Shown: positions 1 to 13,552 of the stretch, in pieces | Position numbering within the stretch: the first letter of the stretch is position 1 | Layout of the letters: the number at the start of each line of letters is the position of its first letter | Source of the DNA: Crotophaga sulcirostris | Lineage: Eukaryota; Chordata; Aves; Cuculiformes; Crotophagidae | Assembly: GCA_013397455.1 (NCBI GenBank) | Contig: VYZB01000530.1 | Span: 220,681 to 284,680, forward strand | Direction of reading: 5' to 3' | DNA: 64,000 bases | Position numbers and translations under genes: made by a program | The notes under the pieces: generated by a model | Seen by the model: only the letters and a program-made list of their open reading frames with translations | Database searches by the model: none | Told to the model about the DNA's origin: nothing

Positions 1-3000
1 GTGTTAGAAACAGGAGTTAGAATCCAAGTCTCATCTTCCTAGTTAGTGTCTCCTTTATTTTTGTTTGCTTTCACTCTCTGTTCTCAGAAACATTACAAAT
101 ATTAATGCAGTGATAAGCTTTAAGGTGTGGGTGTGATTTCTACACTTTTGCGGTGAGCTTATTGCTATAAAAATTAGTTATAGTTAATACATGAAATAGG
201 TTTATGAGAGAAATAAACAGGAAACTGCAATGTCCAGCCGTGATATAAATGCCCATATGTGTACAGGAATATACATTTAGTTTCCAAAGGTAATGACAAT
301 ATGATCATCTATAAATTTCCAAACACCTGAGAAAAGGAATTGTGGCTGGGCTGGGATGATTGAATTCTGTGAAAGTGCTGCTTTGGGTACCTAGAAGCCT
401 TTGTGAATCTAAACATAAATGAAATTTATGTAATTTAATGAAAATAGAATATAAATCACATCAGAAAAATGTTTCTGTAAGTAATTCACAGAAATTGTTG
501 GCAAAGTCTGGCTAAAAACAACAGCACTGTAGTCCTTTAAGCAGTTGATGTAGACTGCATTGTTTGGAGTGCAACATGCTATTGGCACAGGAGACTACTC
601 TGACAGCAAACACTATCGAGCCTGCCAAGTCAAACACTGTCACCAATGCTGTATCCACAAGAGCAGAAGCTAGATGTTAGCCTGCCTGGAACATTTGTAA
701 GATTACTTTTGACTAATGTGCTAAAGAAGGAGGCCTCAGTTAACCACCTTTACGAACCTAGCTATGCTTACCACATACTGTGAGCTGCAGTCACATTGGA
801 GTTGGTGGCTTTAATACCCACACTTTTTCAACAGTGTTGTTTGTTAGCACAGTGCATCATGTAATAGAACAACTGGGAGGTTTAGCAGCACTCAAAAGTA
901 AGAAAAATAATAATTAAAAAAGAAGACAAAGATAGGCACTAAAAGCAAAAGGCAAACTGACGTTGCAACAATCTTCCCTGCAATCACCTGCTACCTCTCG
1001 TTTTTACGGAGCATCCTCTTCTTCCAGTATGTTATTTGGTAGCAAAGGTGTTTCTGTGTTAGACTATTGCCCACTCTTTTGAGTTTATTCAAAAGCATCC
1101 TACTTTGAAGACTAACTGTGTAGTGGAGTATTATTAGCAATGTATTTTTTGTGCTAAAGCAGTATTACATGACTCTAGAGAGCTTTAACTCACGTTAGAA
1201 GATAGACTGTATAGATAACAAGACTGGTATCTCTAGGTTTCCAGTCCCCTCAGAGGACAGGAGAAAAATGTCTTCTGCTGTGCTGTGATATTTAGAGCCA
1301 CCCAAACAAATCAAATTGACAAGCTCTGCAGTGATCTCTTCATCATGACAGCTCAGAGGAAAGGAGGAGAAGTAGCAAGCATGTCCTTTTTCAGTTTTTG
1401 ATCTCATTGTCAATACAGCTGTAAACTGAAATGAAAATGGCAATACAATATTTTTCTTCTAGAAGATATAATGAATCATAACTTCACCCAATTGCAGCAG
1501 TTTTGCCTTTATGTAGCATTAGAAATGAACACCTTGCTAACCACTATCATTACATCACCATTACAATATTTTTGGTATGGTGCTGTCAGCGTAAGATATG
1601 GTACACATACGTGGGAAGATTATTGACCATTTCTACCTGAAGGATTTCATCCAGTTAAATGTACAACATAAATCCTTTTCAAGTATTTTTTTGGTTAGAA
1701 AAGACACCATCTTGAAATTGAGCAAACCTTTTGGTGTGACCATTGATGACTTCTTCAGAAAGCAATTTGTGTTAAAAGAAGTTAAAGAAAAGAAAAAGGA
1801 ATCAAGTATCAGGGCAACAGGAAAAGACAATGTCAGAAATTTTCAAGGGGTGCAAGTAGAAGGAAGGGTCACATGTTGATGTGTCCAAAAAATATGTAGC
1901 ACTGGTCTCCAGATCTTTGTGCTTTGGTTTTTTTCTTGTCCTTTAAGAAAATTTGCTCTTCTATTCTGATTATGAGGACAGCATTAAAAAACATCTTAGC
2001 CTTTCTGATCTGTTAGAATTTCAGATTCACATTCAGGATAGTCAGAGCAGATCCTCCAGCACTGGTTACTCATTTGATAGTACCAAGGGGTAGTTTGGGG
2101 AGGAAAGCTAGAAAGAGGCAATGATATCGTGGCATGGCATAAAGAGTGATTCTTCTTATCCTAAAAAGATGCTTAAAACATGGCTGATGATTCTCATTCA
2201 AGCAGTAGATTCTCATTGACTGTATCTAAACACCTGTCTTACATGTTCAAACTTACACTGTAAACATCTAAATCAGAGATATTAATCTTATTTCAGAACA
2301 CAAATTATAAACTGAGGAGTTTTTCATCAGTAACTGAAATTTTAAAAATAAATTGCAGTTAGAAGTCAAGATAATAAAAGGAATAATATCAAAATGCATA
2401 GAGATTTGCCTAACTTTTGAATTGTATTACTTTCTGGTCTGTATTTTCTGTCATAGTAATGATTCTGGACTTCAACCTTCAAGAAGAAAAAAATTCTCCC
2501 AGAAGCCTTCAATCATATTTGGCAGTATCATGCAGATATTTCATTACCTTATATCTCAAATTACACTGAATGCCTAAAATTGAGTGAGCTGAGTTAATTC
2601 TTCTGTGATTGCATGATGTACAGGCTAATGGAGAAAAAGGACCAATACTTTTAATAAAAGTAATGACATGGGATGTTCTCTCTTTCAAAAAGATTAAAAG
2701 TACTCTTCATTACATGTGGCAGACAGGCGTACTTTTATATGTTTGAAATTCTATCAATAATGTTTCATGATGAAAAGGTGAGATTTCATGTCCTCATCTG
2801 TGTATGAAGCTTGAAAGAAAGAGAGAATACTGAAAGAAGTGAATAGTCAGCTAAATGCCAGGCGTCTTACAATTCACTATCAGCAGAAAGCCAGAGCAAA
2901 GAGATATCATTTGGAACTCTGTCTAGATGGTCATAGATGAATATTCTTGTTTCAAGTCAGACTGTCTGGTTTTTACTTCTCTAATGATTTTTTCCTGTGA

Positions 3001-4290
3001 GATAATGTCCTCCAACATGATAGGAGGACAAGTTTGGAATTTGTTTTCAGGATAACTTCGTTTTTTGAAGTGTGGTTAGCAGTTTCTACAACACAGGTAT
3101 GCCTTAGTACCCTGCAAACACTGCAGAGCTCAGGTGGACCATTGTTCCTCTCCCTAGTCTCACGCAGGAGGTAACAGCTAAATCAGACTGAAAGGAGCTC
3201 TCCAGATAAAGCCTAATCGAATGCCCACTGGAGGCAACAGAAGGACTCCCAGGAGTTCAATCGGAACACCAGCTGGAGGAAGTCAAGCATTAAAAATAAG
3301 GGATAAATGGATCACAAAGTCAAAGCAATAATGTGGACAGTATGGTGATTCTGCAGTGTTTCCCCAATAGCCCTAGGATGCTTTCACACTGATTAGTTAA
3401 AAAACCCTGATTTGGTTGAGAAGTACATTTCCAGTGAAACAAAGTTATTTTCCTCCACTAGTTGCCGTAACAGATGTCTTATCTGGGTTGGCCTTCAGCC
3501 AACTGGGTAGCACCCAGGCCTCAATCTCTGCCAGACTGAAAAGAGCCTGAAGAAAGACAAAACTGTCTGAGTCAAACAAAAAGATATACTACATTAGAAT
3601 TTCCCCAGAACTACAGCTACTGACAAAGAGAGGTTGGAACAGAATAAATTACAGGACTGAACCCTGTGAGACTTCCCAGTTCAGTTTTCTTGAGATAGAA
3701 GGAGAGGTTGGCTAGCAGTGTCCTACAGTGTTGACTTCAGAGAAAAGAGCAATACCAGTTTTTGAGTGGTATTTTTTCAGGTCTCACAGTCCTTTCAACA
3801 GACTTCACAGCTAAATGTTATCAAAGATCAAGTTGCATCAACAAGATACACAAGCTTCAATATAGCTGTCATGGAGAAAGATCAATGGTCACATGAGTGA
3901 TTTCTTTTACTTTTGCCAGGATTTGCTCTTAAACATGTGACAGTCATCCAAGAGGCCTGACGTTTCGCATATTGTATTCTCATTATCTTTTCATTGATAT
4001 TTCCCAGAAAAGGCAGACTGAACCCCAGATGCTGACTGGAAAGGGTGAAGGCTATAAAGAATTTCAGTCATTGCAAAAATAATTCTAAGATGCATAAATA
4101 GATAGCATGCTTTAATAAAAGACACAGCAGAATTATTTTCTAAAGAAGGTACACACAAGTGACAGATAGTGACCAGAGTTTATTTTATTATATAGTGGGC
4201 ATTAAGATATCCTGGTGTGGCATGGAGATTCAGGACCACTGAGTTTTTACTCCTTTGATAATTAGTTCTTGTGGGTTGTTTTTTGTTTTG
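1..4290. other. Unique AT-rich non-coding sequence
   Basis: I see no CR1, LTR, RNA gene or convincing exon here. The open frames present (for example 93 codons at 1598-1879 and 74 codons at 2353-2577) have AT-driven composition, no recognisable domain and overlapping frames on the other strand, so I read them as chance. The sequence is most consistent with intergenic or intronic DNA. Conserved non-coding elements could be present but cannot be seen without an alignment. Confidence 0.7.
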
Positions 4291-4391
4291 TGCCATGGTT
4301 TAGATGATGGGTTGTTGTTAGTGTTGGCTTATAGGTTGGACTTGATGATCTCAGAGGTCCTTTCCAACCTTGTGACACTGTGATACTGTGA
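4291..4391 (+). mobile_element. CR1 LINE, 3' terminal fragment (about 100 bp)
   Basis: This is a severely 5'-truncated CR1 non-LTR retrotransposon. It starts at the GCCATGGTTTAG that carries the ORF2 stop codon and runs through the TTGGCTTATAGGTTGGACTTG and GATCTCAGAGGTCC blocks of the 3' UTR. It ends in an ACTGTGAT-type octamer repeat (ACACTGTGATACTGTGA). The same 3' UTR version occurs at 13553-13667 (minus) and 62355-62435 (plus), so the three belong to one CR1 subfamily. Short truncated copies like this are the usual product of incomplete target-primed reverse transcription. No coding capacity remains. Confidence 0.93.
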
Positions 4392-7300
4392 AATTTACTA
4401 TGACTGTTTTTTTTTTTGAACTCCATTCAGCATTTTACTAACAGGAATTGTCACAGTTTGATACAAGATATAGACTTAAGTCCTTTGCTTAATTAAAGCC
4501 ATAATGTTTCTGTAGGTATTTATCACGAAGGAGTCTACATAGCACGAAATCCTCCTGACAGTTCAGATAACACTGGTTCATACTATGTGCTGGGCCAGTG
4601 TAGCATTTTTGTTATGTATTTAGGGGTTTCAGCGTTCACTTTTTGAAAAATTTTTATTTACTAGATATGAAAAACTGAATTGGGAAACTGACAGTATCAA
4701 CAACATATTTATATAGGGTGTGCTTCTCTTCAATCACACCACCACCGATGTAGCCAAGGAGAAACATGACTCTTACCCACATTCAAAAGGCATTTGCATG
4801 ATTGACTGCTGCTGCCAGTTGACCTGAACATCAAGCATCCCTGGCAGTTCACCAAATCCATGGCATTGCTTACAATCTTGTTCTTGCTACTGGTGATTGG
4901 GTGAGTTGCCATATGGGTGCATTGTTGCTCATCTTTCTGACTGCCTCAATAAAGCTTTGTTTTATAACCTGTGGTCATACTCCATTACTGTTCAGACCAC
5001 AGAGATATTTCTTTTTTGTCTAAAAATATAATTCTACCATCAGTTTGGCATTGTAATGTTGATTCATTAACACAGTTCCTCAGGTATCTGTCATAGTTGC
5101 ATTTGGGTACCAAAGAACATATGTGAAAGTTTTATGTATGTTTTTTTGATTTGTAAACATTTCAGATGCAGTTTACCAATGAATTCAGATTTACAAATGC
5201 TCCTACTCTGTGATTTCAGTGTCTGTTGTAAGCTTCACTGATGATGAGATGAGAAATGCAGAGGAAAGCAGAAAGGATGCCAAGACCTCTCTGCCAGATA
5301 TGACAGCCAGGCTTGCTTTGCAATGTAGCGCTACATATTTTAGCTTGTCATTTGGTTAGTGTAATTTTATTCTTTAGGTTTCTTTTGCATTTTAATGAAA
5401 ACATTGAAATTCAAAATGGTATGTCTACCTGCTTAGTCTTAATATAGATGGATTTTCAAAACAAACAGAATAAAGATAGGACGATTTTTTAATCCAGCAA
5501 GAGATCTTGCTGTGAGGCACTCTTTCACGTTATGAATTAAAGACAAAGGTGGCCAGCTTGAATTGAATGGTTATGAATATAGAAATTGCAAAATGCAGTA
5601 AATGCACATTGCAAAACATAGATTTCACCTGGAAATGACACATTTTTATGGCTTGAAGGTGGGAGACAAATTTAGAGATGTTTTATTGTAGACTGAAATC
5701 ATTGCCCACAGGTCAATTCATTCTACAGGGATTTCATTAATGGTTCGTTGATGAAAAATCAACTTGCTTATCCATAATGTGTTCAAGCACACCATCAGAT
5801 AGCCAACTTAATAACAGGTACCAAAAACTCCTCAACACCAAAACCCCCTCAAAACCCCTCAAAGTTGTGTGGGCAATGCATTTAACAGTGTTGTTGGTTT
5901 AGCCCACAAAAAATTAAATCATAAAAGATGGTAATGTAAGAATTTATGCACTAAACACAAAAACATAAGAAAAGTCCTTTTCCTTTTTCATTTAAATATT
6001 TTCTATAGAGATTATTTCATGTCTTTGGCTTATTCTCCTTCCAAGTTAACCTAGAATAAAAAGTGTTAAGAGGAAACAGATGAGTGCTGCAGGGATTTAT
6101 TTTCTGTTTGCAATATAGTATTAAACAAAAAAATAATGGTTTTATGAGAGAACAAAAGAAAAAAACTCTTATGCTAACTATTTTTTGTGAGTTTCTGGTG
6201 TCTGGTAGAAATATTAGAAGTTGATAAAACTCATTTTACACGTTAATAGAACATGCATATATAGCCTTGAAAGACTGTGATTATTAAATTATACAATGTT
6301 TAATATAATTGAGTATTTGGGTTGAAAAGCAGTTTCTCAAACCGTCATTAAATCATAGGGCAACTAAAAAGTAAGGTATCTAGATATTTTGGGGACAAAA
6401 ATTCTAACACTTCTAATTTTGAGGATGTGGCTGATCAATGTTGGCAAAGGAAAATGAAATCTTACTTCCTGAATACAAGAAATATAAGAAACTGGGAGCC
6501 AAATTCATGAGCTTAAAATACCTCTGTTTGAAACACAGCTTTATGAAATGTAATGCTACAGTTAGATTTAACTTGCAATATATCATGCTCATCAAATATT
6601 GAATCTGAAGCATTTAAAAAGGTTGACTAACATTTATGAGACATTTAGTTTTTCACAATCATAACAAAGTTAATCAGAATTCATAATTTAAAACATAGAC
6701 TCAACGGTGGAAAAGTTTTGAATGTCTTTTCTTCCATGAATCATGTCCTTATCCATGTTTACAACCCATATCTTCTCCTCTAAAGCAACAGCCATGACAA
6801 GGGAATTATACTTTTTTTTTCCAGTTTGTAATAAATCCTATGAGTTGAATTCTGACTATTCTGTCTTTAATTAATTTTGCAGAGATCAAAACCTGCTTTT
6901 ATGGACATAAAACATTTTTTGCAAGTCTAGAATTACAATCTAAGAATTGACTTAAGTGTAATGTTAAATCACATAAGCACCTAAGGGGATTGGTTATGGA
7001 TTTACTTTTAAATGTATATATAAGACAAACATCTTTGAAATTCTGATGTGGTTTTACTCTGTTTTCATACAGCTATCTATCTGCCTGCCCAGCAGTGCTT
7101 CTTATCAGTTTCACCAGGTGCACTGCAGATAACTAATAGTGAAAGATTAGAAGCATCTCTAGAGTGAAAATGAAAACCAAATAGTTTCCTAAATTATCTA
7201 GCATCCTTTTCATAGTTAGTGGAAGACAATTATACCTATGTAATTGCTGTTCTTACCAGAAAAAAAAAAAGTTTCAGAATGATTTGCAACTTGTTCTTAT

Positions 7301-10300
7301 TTCTACCATAACAAAATTTTCACAAAACCTACACCAAAAAATTTTATTTCTCAATAGCATAGTTAAATTCTTCCTGGTTATGTTCTGAAATAGCAAATAA
7401 TATCACTTAAAATGCATAATGAATACCTGTATTTAAAATGTTTATTCGTGTGAACAATATTTTTGTCTGTATTTTTTCAAGTACTCCAGGAAAGTGAGTC
7501 TGCCAGTGGTGTTCAGTTTAGATTCCCTTTGCAAAGAATCAAAGAAAAGCTTATGGATAGTGGTTTGAGTATTTTTTAATTGTTGTTTTATATTAAAAAA
7601 AAATTTCCCGGAGTATACACATGCTAAAGCTCTCGGGGACTGGTTTTCCCCAGTTTTTATCAAAACTGTCACACTTTGTTTTCCTTTTGTTTTTTCTTTA
7701 AACACACATATATATATATCATATAACATTGCCTCATTTGCTTTTACTGGAACAGAATAATGGTCTGCTACTAGTTAAAATGTCAAATTACAAATTTTCT
7801 CCTTCACTTTTTCTAAAAACCCAAAATACTTCTTAAAAGAAAAACCCATTTGATGCAAGAAACCAGATGTTTCATAGCTTCTAATTGATAGCAAAATCAT
7901 TCTGGAATGTATCATGTAGTTCCTATTGGCAAGAAAACTAATTTTATATAATCAAGCAGAATGCCTGCTGTGCAAGAGGACTGGCTTTCAGACCTAGCTG
8001 GCAATAACATTGTGATATTATTAGCAGTAAAATGCTGTTTTGAAAAGCAGTAAAAATACAGGATCCTTTTAAAGTGTTAGGTAAGTAGTTACTGCTATTT
8101 TTAAAAAAGATAATTTTTAGTCTTATTTTAGGGGAAGATAAATTTACCAATTTACAAACATCTAATTGAGAATAATGGTCATGAAGATCATGTGCCATGA
8201 TGTCAATTCAAGTAGCCCTGATATGTAGAAAAAGAGTTACCTAAGTCAATAGTGCAATTATTGCTGCCCTAGCAGCAGTGGTAGATTTGACTTATCCTTT
8301 CAATTATTATTTTTTTTTCTCAGCACTAGCAGATTTGCCTTGTCTTTACATTTTTTAATTTCTTCCTCAGAAAAGGCAGAAGTGAGTTATTTTAATTAAC
8401 TTATGGACTAAACCTGGTATACACATCCTCAGCCTGGGAGAAATTTAGTATTAAGGTAACTGCTATTTTGAAGCTAAAATTCATGGCATAACACAACTGT
8501 TTCCAGACAATCATGTCTAGACTTAGGAATGCACATGAAGCTGTAGATTCATAAGCATCTTAATAGAAACATAGAAGAAACACTTGTTTCATAGGACACA
8601 TTCCTGGCAACAAAAATATTCTTCAAAATATTTTTCAGATATATAACACACAAGATATGTTTTTTAATAAATTTTTATTATGTATTTAGATAATAGGCCA
8701 TGGTTATGATGAAGGAGTAATTAGAATTTGCAGTGTTGACACTCCTGCATCTTCCATTATTACTATTTCTGCTTTTTCACATTCATTAAAGCTATGCTCC
8801 CAAATGGTACTGTGTACTTGTTTCATGGAAATTGTAACCGCTGTCTATATCCTAGTATTTATTTTTAAATAGCCTCATAAAAAACTCTCCACAAGATGCT
8901 GATTTACAAAGACCATACCTAAATAACAGGCTAATGGCAAAGACTGGCTCTGTAGGAGCCGAGTATTCTCATAACATATTCTTGAAATTCCATTTGGATT
9001 TGAGAGTGCTCATGACTTTGTATCACCAATTCTGAAATCAAGAAAGTCTTTGCATCTAAAATTAAAGCTAATGACATATAATCAGCTGTTTTTGTATAAT
9101 GAAGAATTGTAATTCTAGAATTGCACCTGCTAAACATATCCAACCAAACAGTTAAGTCACAAAGGTTTCTCATGAAACTTCTGTGGAAAATGCTTTACCA
9201 TTGAAACATCAAATGCTGTCTATTCTCTTTAACACAGAGAAACTTCCAAATCTGTGAATTTTGGTGAGTTTCATGTTAATCCAGGTATTTTTTTTCCACA
9301 ACTCTAAGGCATGTTTTAGTATAATATCAATCAAGCTGCTTTGAAGACTATCTCTCCTGTATATATGGAGAGGAAACAAAGCCCTCTTTGGTTCTTCTGT
9401 AACTTTGAGACAGGAAAGTAAAAGATTGGATTGTCATAATTATTTTTTGATGTGATTTGCAATATTGAGTATTACACATCTACCTCTGGTACACTCAGTT
9501 TCAGGATAAAACACGAGGGCTGATACATAAAAGTTAACGCCTTATATCGAAAAATCCCTACAGATTTTACATTTTTTTCATTGTCATTCATGAAGTAAGA
9601 TACGGTCATCTGTTTTATATAATTGCTAAAAAGTTAGCAAGGGGTGTTTTCCCATCAAAAGATCTTGGTCTCCTGTGGTCATCCTTTAAATGATTTAACA
9701 TTTTATCCTTTTTCTTAATAGTTCCCTAAGACTCTGAGTATTCTCATAATTTTTACATTCCAGTATTTTTTGTTATTTCAAAGAGTAATCTAAAATCAAA
9801 TGTATCCTTGTTAGCAATTTAATCTTTGGTTTGGGCATTTAAGTTGTAGTCAGAGAGCTGCTGAACTGGTAATGAAAATTTAAATTTGAATTTTAGGAAG
9901 ATGAATGTTAGCCAAATTACTTACCAAGCTCTAACACTCCTTAAAATGTACTTTTCCTGCAAGTCAGTTCAAGTCCCATAAACCTTTAACAACTTTTCTC
10001 TGTAGCCTCTGATATTAAATTGCTTTGGCCTTTATATGTCCTCATAGTGTGATAGCATATCTTCTATCCAGTTAAATTGCCATAAACTCCTGTAATGTTT
10101 GATAAAATACAAAACAGAAAAACAAAATAAAGACTAGTGTCTTATTTGTAGAGGAGCTGCAAGCACTTCTGCCTCCCTTTTAAACCAGGGAGAACAGAAG
10201 ACTCTACAAGACATCTCCAGAAACACGAAGTGTGTTGAGAGTGTTTTAAAGGCAAGAGGGACAAAAGACAAGTATGAAAGTCATGTTTAAACTCAGTTCT

Positions 10301-10673
10301 TTTTTAATTAGGGCCTCGGAATACTATTTATTTACATTTCTTATGTTCTTCTTCAGTGATAGAAAAATCCACATCAGCTGTCCTCAGCCCCAATCATAAT
10401 TTATTTATCAGGCCCTTTTAAAAATAACTTTATCCTTTAGAATTTTCAAATAAAAATGAGGATATTTATATGCAATTTTCCCCAAAAAGCTAGAAAAGAA
10501 ATTACATTTGAATGGGAAATGTAATAGGAAATTATTTTTTTCATCATGCTGAATACAAGAAAGGAGATGTCTGTGTGTGGGTTGCAAGTGAAGATAGTTA
10601 TAAAAGAAGTGCTACAAATAGAAATAAAACCAGTGTAGTATCGTAGAAGTGAAAGGTTACTGTCTCTTAACGA
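4392..10673. other. Unique AT-rich non-coding sequence
   Basis: I find no recognisable repeat or gene. Short AT microsatellites occur (for example near 7709-7720). An AATAAA at 4948-4953 followed by a T/G-rich stretch looks like a polyadenylation site, but I could not match the sequence before it to a known transcript. A consensus-like GTAAGT donor lies near 8088 without a credible exon. Frames of up to 95 codons (7442-7729, minus) show no domain. Confidence 0.65.
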
Positions 10674-11331
10674 TGTAAGGGAACCGGAATGACTAAGGAT
10701 ATATGTAGTAAGAAGAGTCCCGGAGTCAAGGATCAGTCCTCCTAGAGGCATGGTCAAAGCTCCTTTATTCTATTTCCAGACTACATTATCTAGCGTTTTT
10801 CCGAGAGTACATGTGTCCACACAACCTGCAAGCCACAGGTGATTCCATTCTCCATCCTCTCACGATTTGTCCATGCGAACAATTAACATCATTCATCTGT
10901 AGTTCATCCCGTCGCTTCTCCCCGCCGCTTCCTCGGTCTCCCGCCTCTCACTCTGCTCCTGCCTTATCACTTTTCTCTCTCTTCTCAAACCTCCACCGCA
11001 TGCCTGAAATTCCTCCAAGCCTGGTTGGTTCAAGGACAAACATCCTTCTCACAGAAACCCTTCTACAGATATAAGAACTTACAGGCAAAGGAAGAGAAGC
11101 AAGACAAGAGCCAAGTAAATGCACTGTGCTGTAGGCCGGTTCACACAAAGAAAAGGAGAAAACAGGTTCCTGCCCTTCTGTCCAGCTGCTAGATTCCACA
11201 AAAACCAACAGTGAACATGTTACATGGAAGTGGAAGAGGTGCTGTCTGAAGAGGGGAAATAATACGCTACTGAGAGTGACTTGTGTGACATTGTAAAATG
11301 ACAAGACACCGTAATTGTGACAAGTCCCACA
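10674..11331 (-). mobile_element. Probable solo or fragmentary retroviral LTR (antisense)
   Basis: This stretch stands out from its AT-rich surroundings by higher GC, several CpGs (near 10905-10945) and a long pyrimidine-rich run. Read on the minus strand, it begins TGTGGGAC at 11331, holds an AATAAA at about 10765-10770 followed by a U5-like segment containing CCGGGACTC, and ends with CCTTACA at 10674. A TG...CA outline with an internal AATAAA fits an LTR of about 0.66 kb. I found no clean target-site duplication, so the left and right limits are estimates. Frames of 87 codons (plus) and 118 codons (minus) inside it are unlikely to be genes. Alternative reading: an unrelated GC-rich island. 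Confidence 0.4.
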
Positions 11332-13224
11332 GACTGGTCATCCAGAGACTGTGAGATCTCTCATTGTCTCACTTCCTCACACGTAGCCATGGCTGTCTGC
11401 TGCTTGATAATTTATTCTGGATAGTGGAAGCACAGACGCCTGTCTAATCGAAAGAGTGTCAGTACCATTTTAGAGCCTCGGCATCCCTATGACACACTCA
11501 ACATGGAAACAGCACATGCACATTTCCACAAAAGTATGTAGCAAAATTCAAATATGATATGCAAGTAAATGACAACTGCAGTACATGCCACACAATGCAT
11601 ACTGCAGTATTCTTGAATATGAACTGCGGAAAATGCAAGATGATGAAGGCTAGGAAATTCAAAATTAACATGCCTAATCTATCCTTAAGTTACTTACTGC
11701 TTAAATAATAACAGTATCATTACTGTTAGGAGTGCCACAGGCAAATTCAATCAATCGAAGTCATACAAAAGCTCTGAAACACTCTAATCAGTCCAAGGCT
11801 TCCACAGTAACTTTTCCACTACATGGCTTCAAATGTAAATTGTTTCCTCCTTTACAGTAATATTCACTCCTGCTTTTCTCTTATAAAGCCTAAGTGGCAG
11901 GAAAAAGAAGGAACTCTATTATTTGAAATACAGACTAATAAAGCATGTGGCTTTAAGAGCTTGACAGCCTAAGTCACAACACAGGCAGAGAAGAGGAGAG
12001 GGAGAAAAAAGGATGAAGATGTACGGCAGAACTGCCTGGGAGATGGACATTATGGAATAAGTAGGAGTAAAGTAAAAGAAAATAGAAATCCAATTTCTGC
12101 TTAAAGTGGATGGTGAATTTAAATAATGTGTCTCTAAAGAAGAATTTTTTAGAATTATTATTTTTATTTTGCAATTTATGTATCATTAATCTCTAAGCTG
12201 ACTTTCAGTTTCTAGGCAATAGCTTTAGAAATTGGAGTGTTATAAGAAAAGTCAAATTTAGGTATTTTTACTCAAAAACATATTTAAATATATCATTGTG
12301 TTTCCTTATAGAAATGTAAGTCGTGTCAAGAAATTTGACTGATCACATAAAATGTAAAAAATTGCTTCTGGGAGACGTGGATTTGAGTTCAGCAGATAGA
12401 TCTGCCGAATAAGAATGAAGGACAGAATCACAATTTTATTTGTAACAAAGACAAGCTAAAGCTTTGTTGAGGATTTAATTCTCACTAAACTTGATCTTCT
12501 CCCTGAAGGAAAAAAACATGACATTTATATGAGTCTGATAAATTGTCCCTGAAGACAACAACCAGAATGAAGAAGATTGGTTAAGTCTACAGAGCATTTT
12601 ACTTTGCCGTCTGTCTCCAAGATCCTTCTTTCCTGAAAACCTTGACCTCTCAATTGTAGGAGTTACTGGATGACTCACAAGGTTGCCTTCAAATGTAACT
12701 TTTTCTTTGGCACAGACTAGATGCTGCTAGACTGGTAGTGACTGTGTTAAACATCTTCCCTGCTCTAAAAGTGTTTTTCTCTAATATTAATTAACACATC
12801 TATTTGTAATTAAAATAATGAGCTCTGATTCACAACCAAGCAACATCTCAGAGTGCTTAAAATGGAGATGAAATCTAGAAATTAAGAGACAGAGGACAAT
12901 TTGTGGGTGAGAAAACTGAGCAGATAAAGCTGTATGAAATAGAGGTAAACAAATGGCTATGTTTCAAACAATTATAAATACTATGTTTCTGCCTGAGGGA
13001 AAAAGATGCAACCAAGAAAGACTGACAGGAAATTATAAATAATTGTTAGTTTTGTGGGTTTTTTTTAGTGTGAACATTGCCAAGAGAGACATACTGGAAT
13101 TATTTATTAACAAATCATTAACAGAGGAAAATGTGTTTTGCATTGGCCAAGGCTGCTGTGTATCAGGTGTTGCATCAAAAGTGAACTGTTGACATCAGTG
13201 GCTATAATAAGCTATTGTCTGTTG
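11332..13224. other. Unique AT-rich non-coding sequence
   Basis: No repeat family, exon or RNA gene is recognisable here. Small frames (70 codons at 11974-12186 and 67 codons at 12475-12678, both minus) have no features of a protein. The right part borders the 3' end of the histone H3 retropseudogene. Confidence 0.65.
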
Positions 13225-13552
13225 AACGTATAAGCTTTTATTCACATCCAAATTCAGAACTGCCAAACTTGCATCAAGCCTAAGCCCAGGCAATCCTGAG
13301 ACAAGATTCAGGGTTGGACAGAGGGAAAAGTCTTGGTCCCGTATGTCTACTTAAGACATCCTGGTGTGAACCTAGCTCTAGTGTATTTTTCCAGTCGTCA
13401 GGAAACTGCACCATAGCCTTTAAAATCCTTTCCCCTTGGTTAAGGCAACTCAGACAGATGTTCTCGGTCATAGTGTTCACTTTCTTGTTAGCGATGGTGC
13501 ACAGGCTGGTATTCTTGAGGAACCCCACCAAGTAAGCCTGGATGGTAGGCCC
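13225..13552 (-). pseudogene. Histone H3 retropseudogene, C-terminal half and 3' UTR
   Basis: On the minus strand, codons from 13552 down to about 13420 align without gaps to the end of histone H3, from about residue 93 to 135. Kept residues are A98-Y99-L100-V101-G102, T107, L109-C110, I112, K115, V117, M120, I124, L126 and G132-E133-R134. Many substitutions and a one-base insertion next to the original TAA stop (about 13420-13422) show it is dead, so an 83-codon frame now runs past the stop to 13280. Downstream, an AATAAA lies at 13242-13237 with little A-tract left. An AATAAA 3' end fits a copy of a polyadenylated H3.3-type mRNA better than a replication-dependent H3 message, which ends in a stem-loop. 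That origin is inference. The residues that best separate H3.3 from H3.1 (87-90) are missing. The 5' half lies beyond the CR1, at 14393-14651. Confidence 0.88.

Noticed and set aside
8060..8095. Exon ending at a perfect GTAAGT donor near 8088
   Set aside because: No convincing acceptor or open frame upstream.
10948..11304. 118-codon minus-strand frame
   Set aside because: Lies in the probable LTR, overlaps a plus-strand frame, and has no domain or signal that I recognise.
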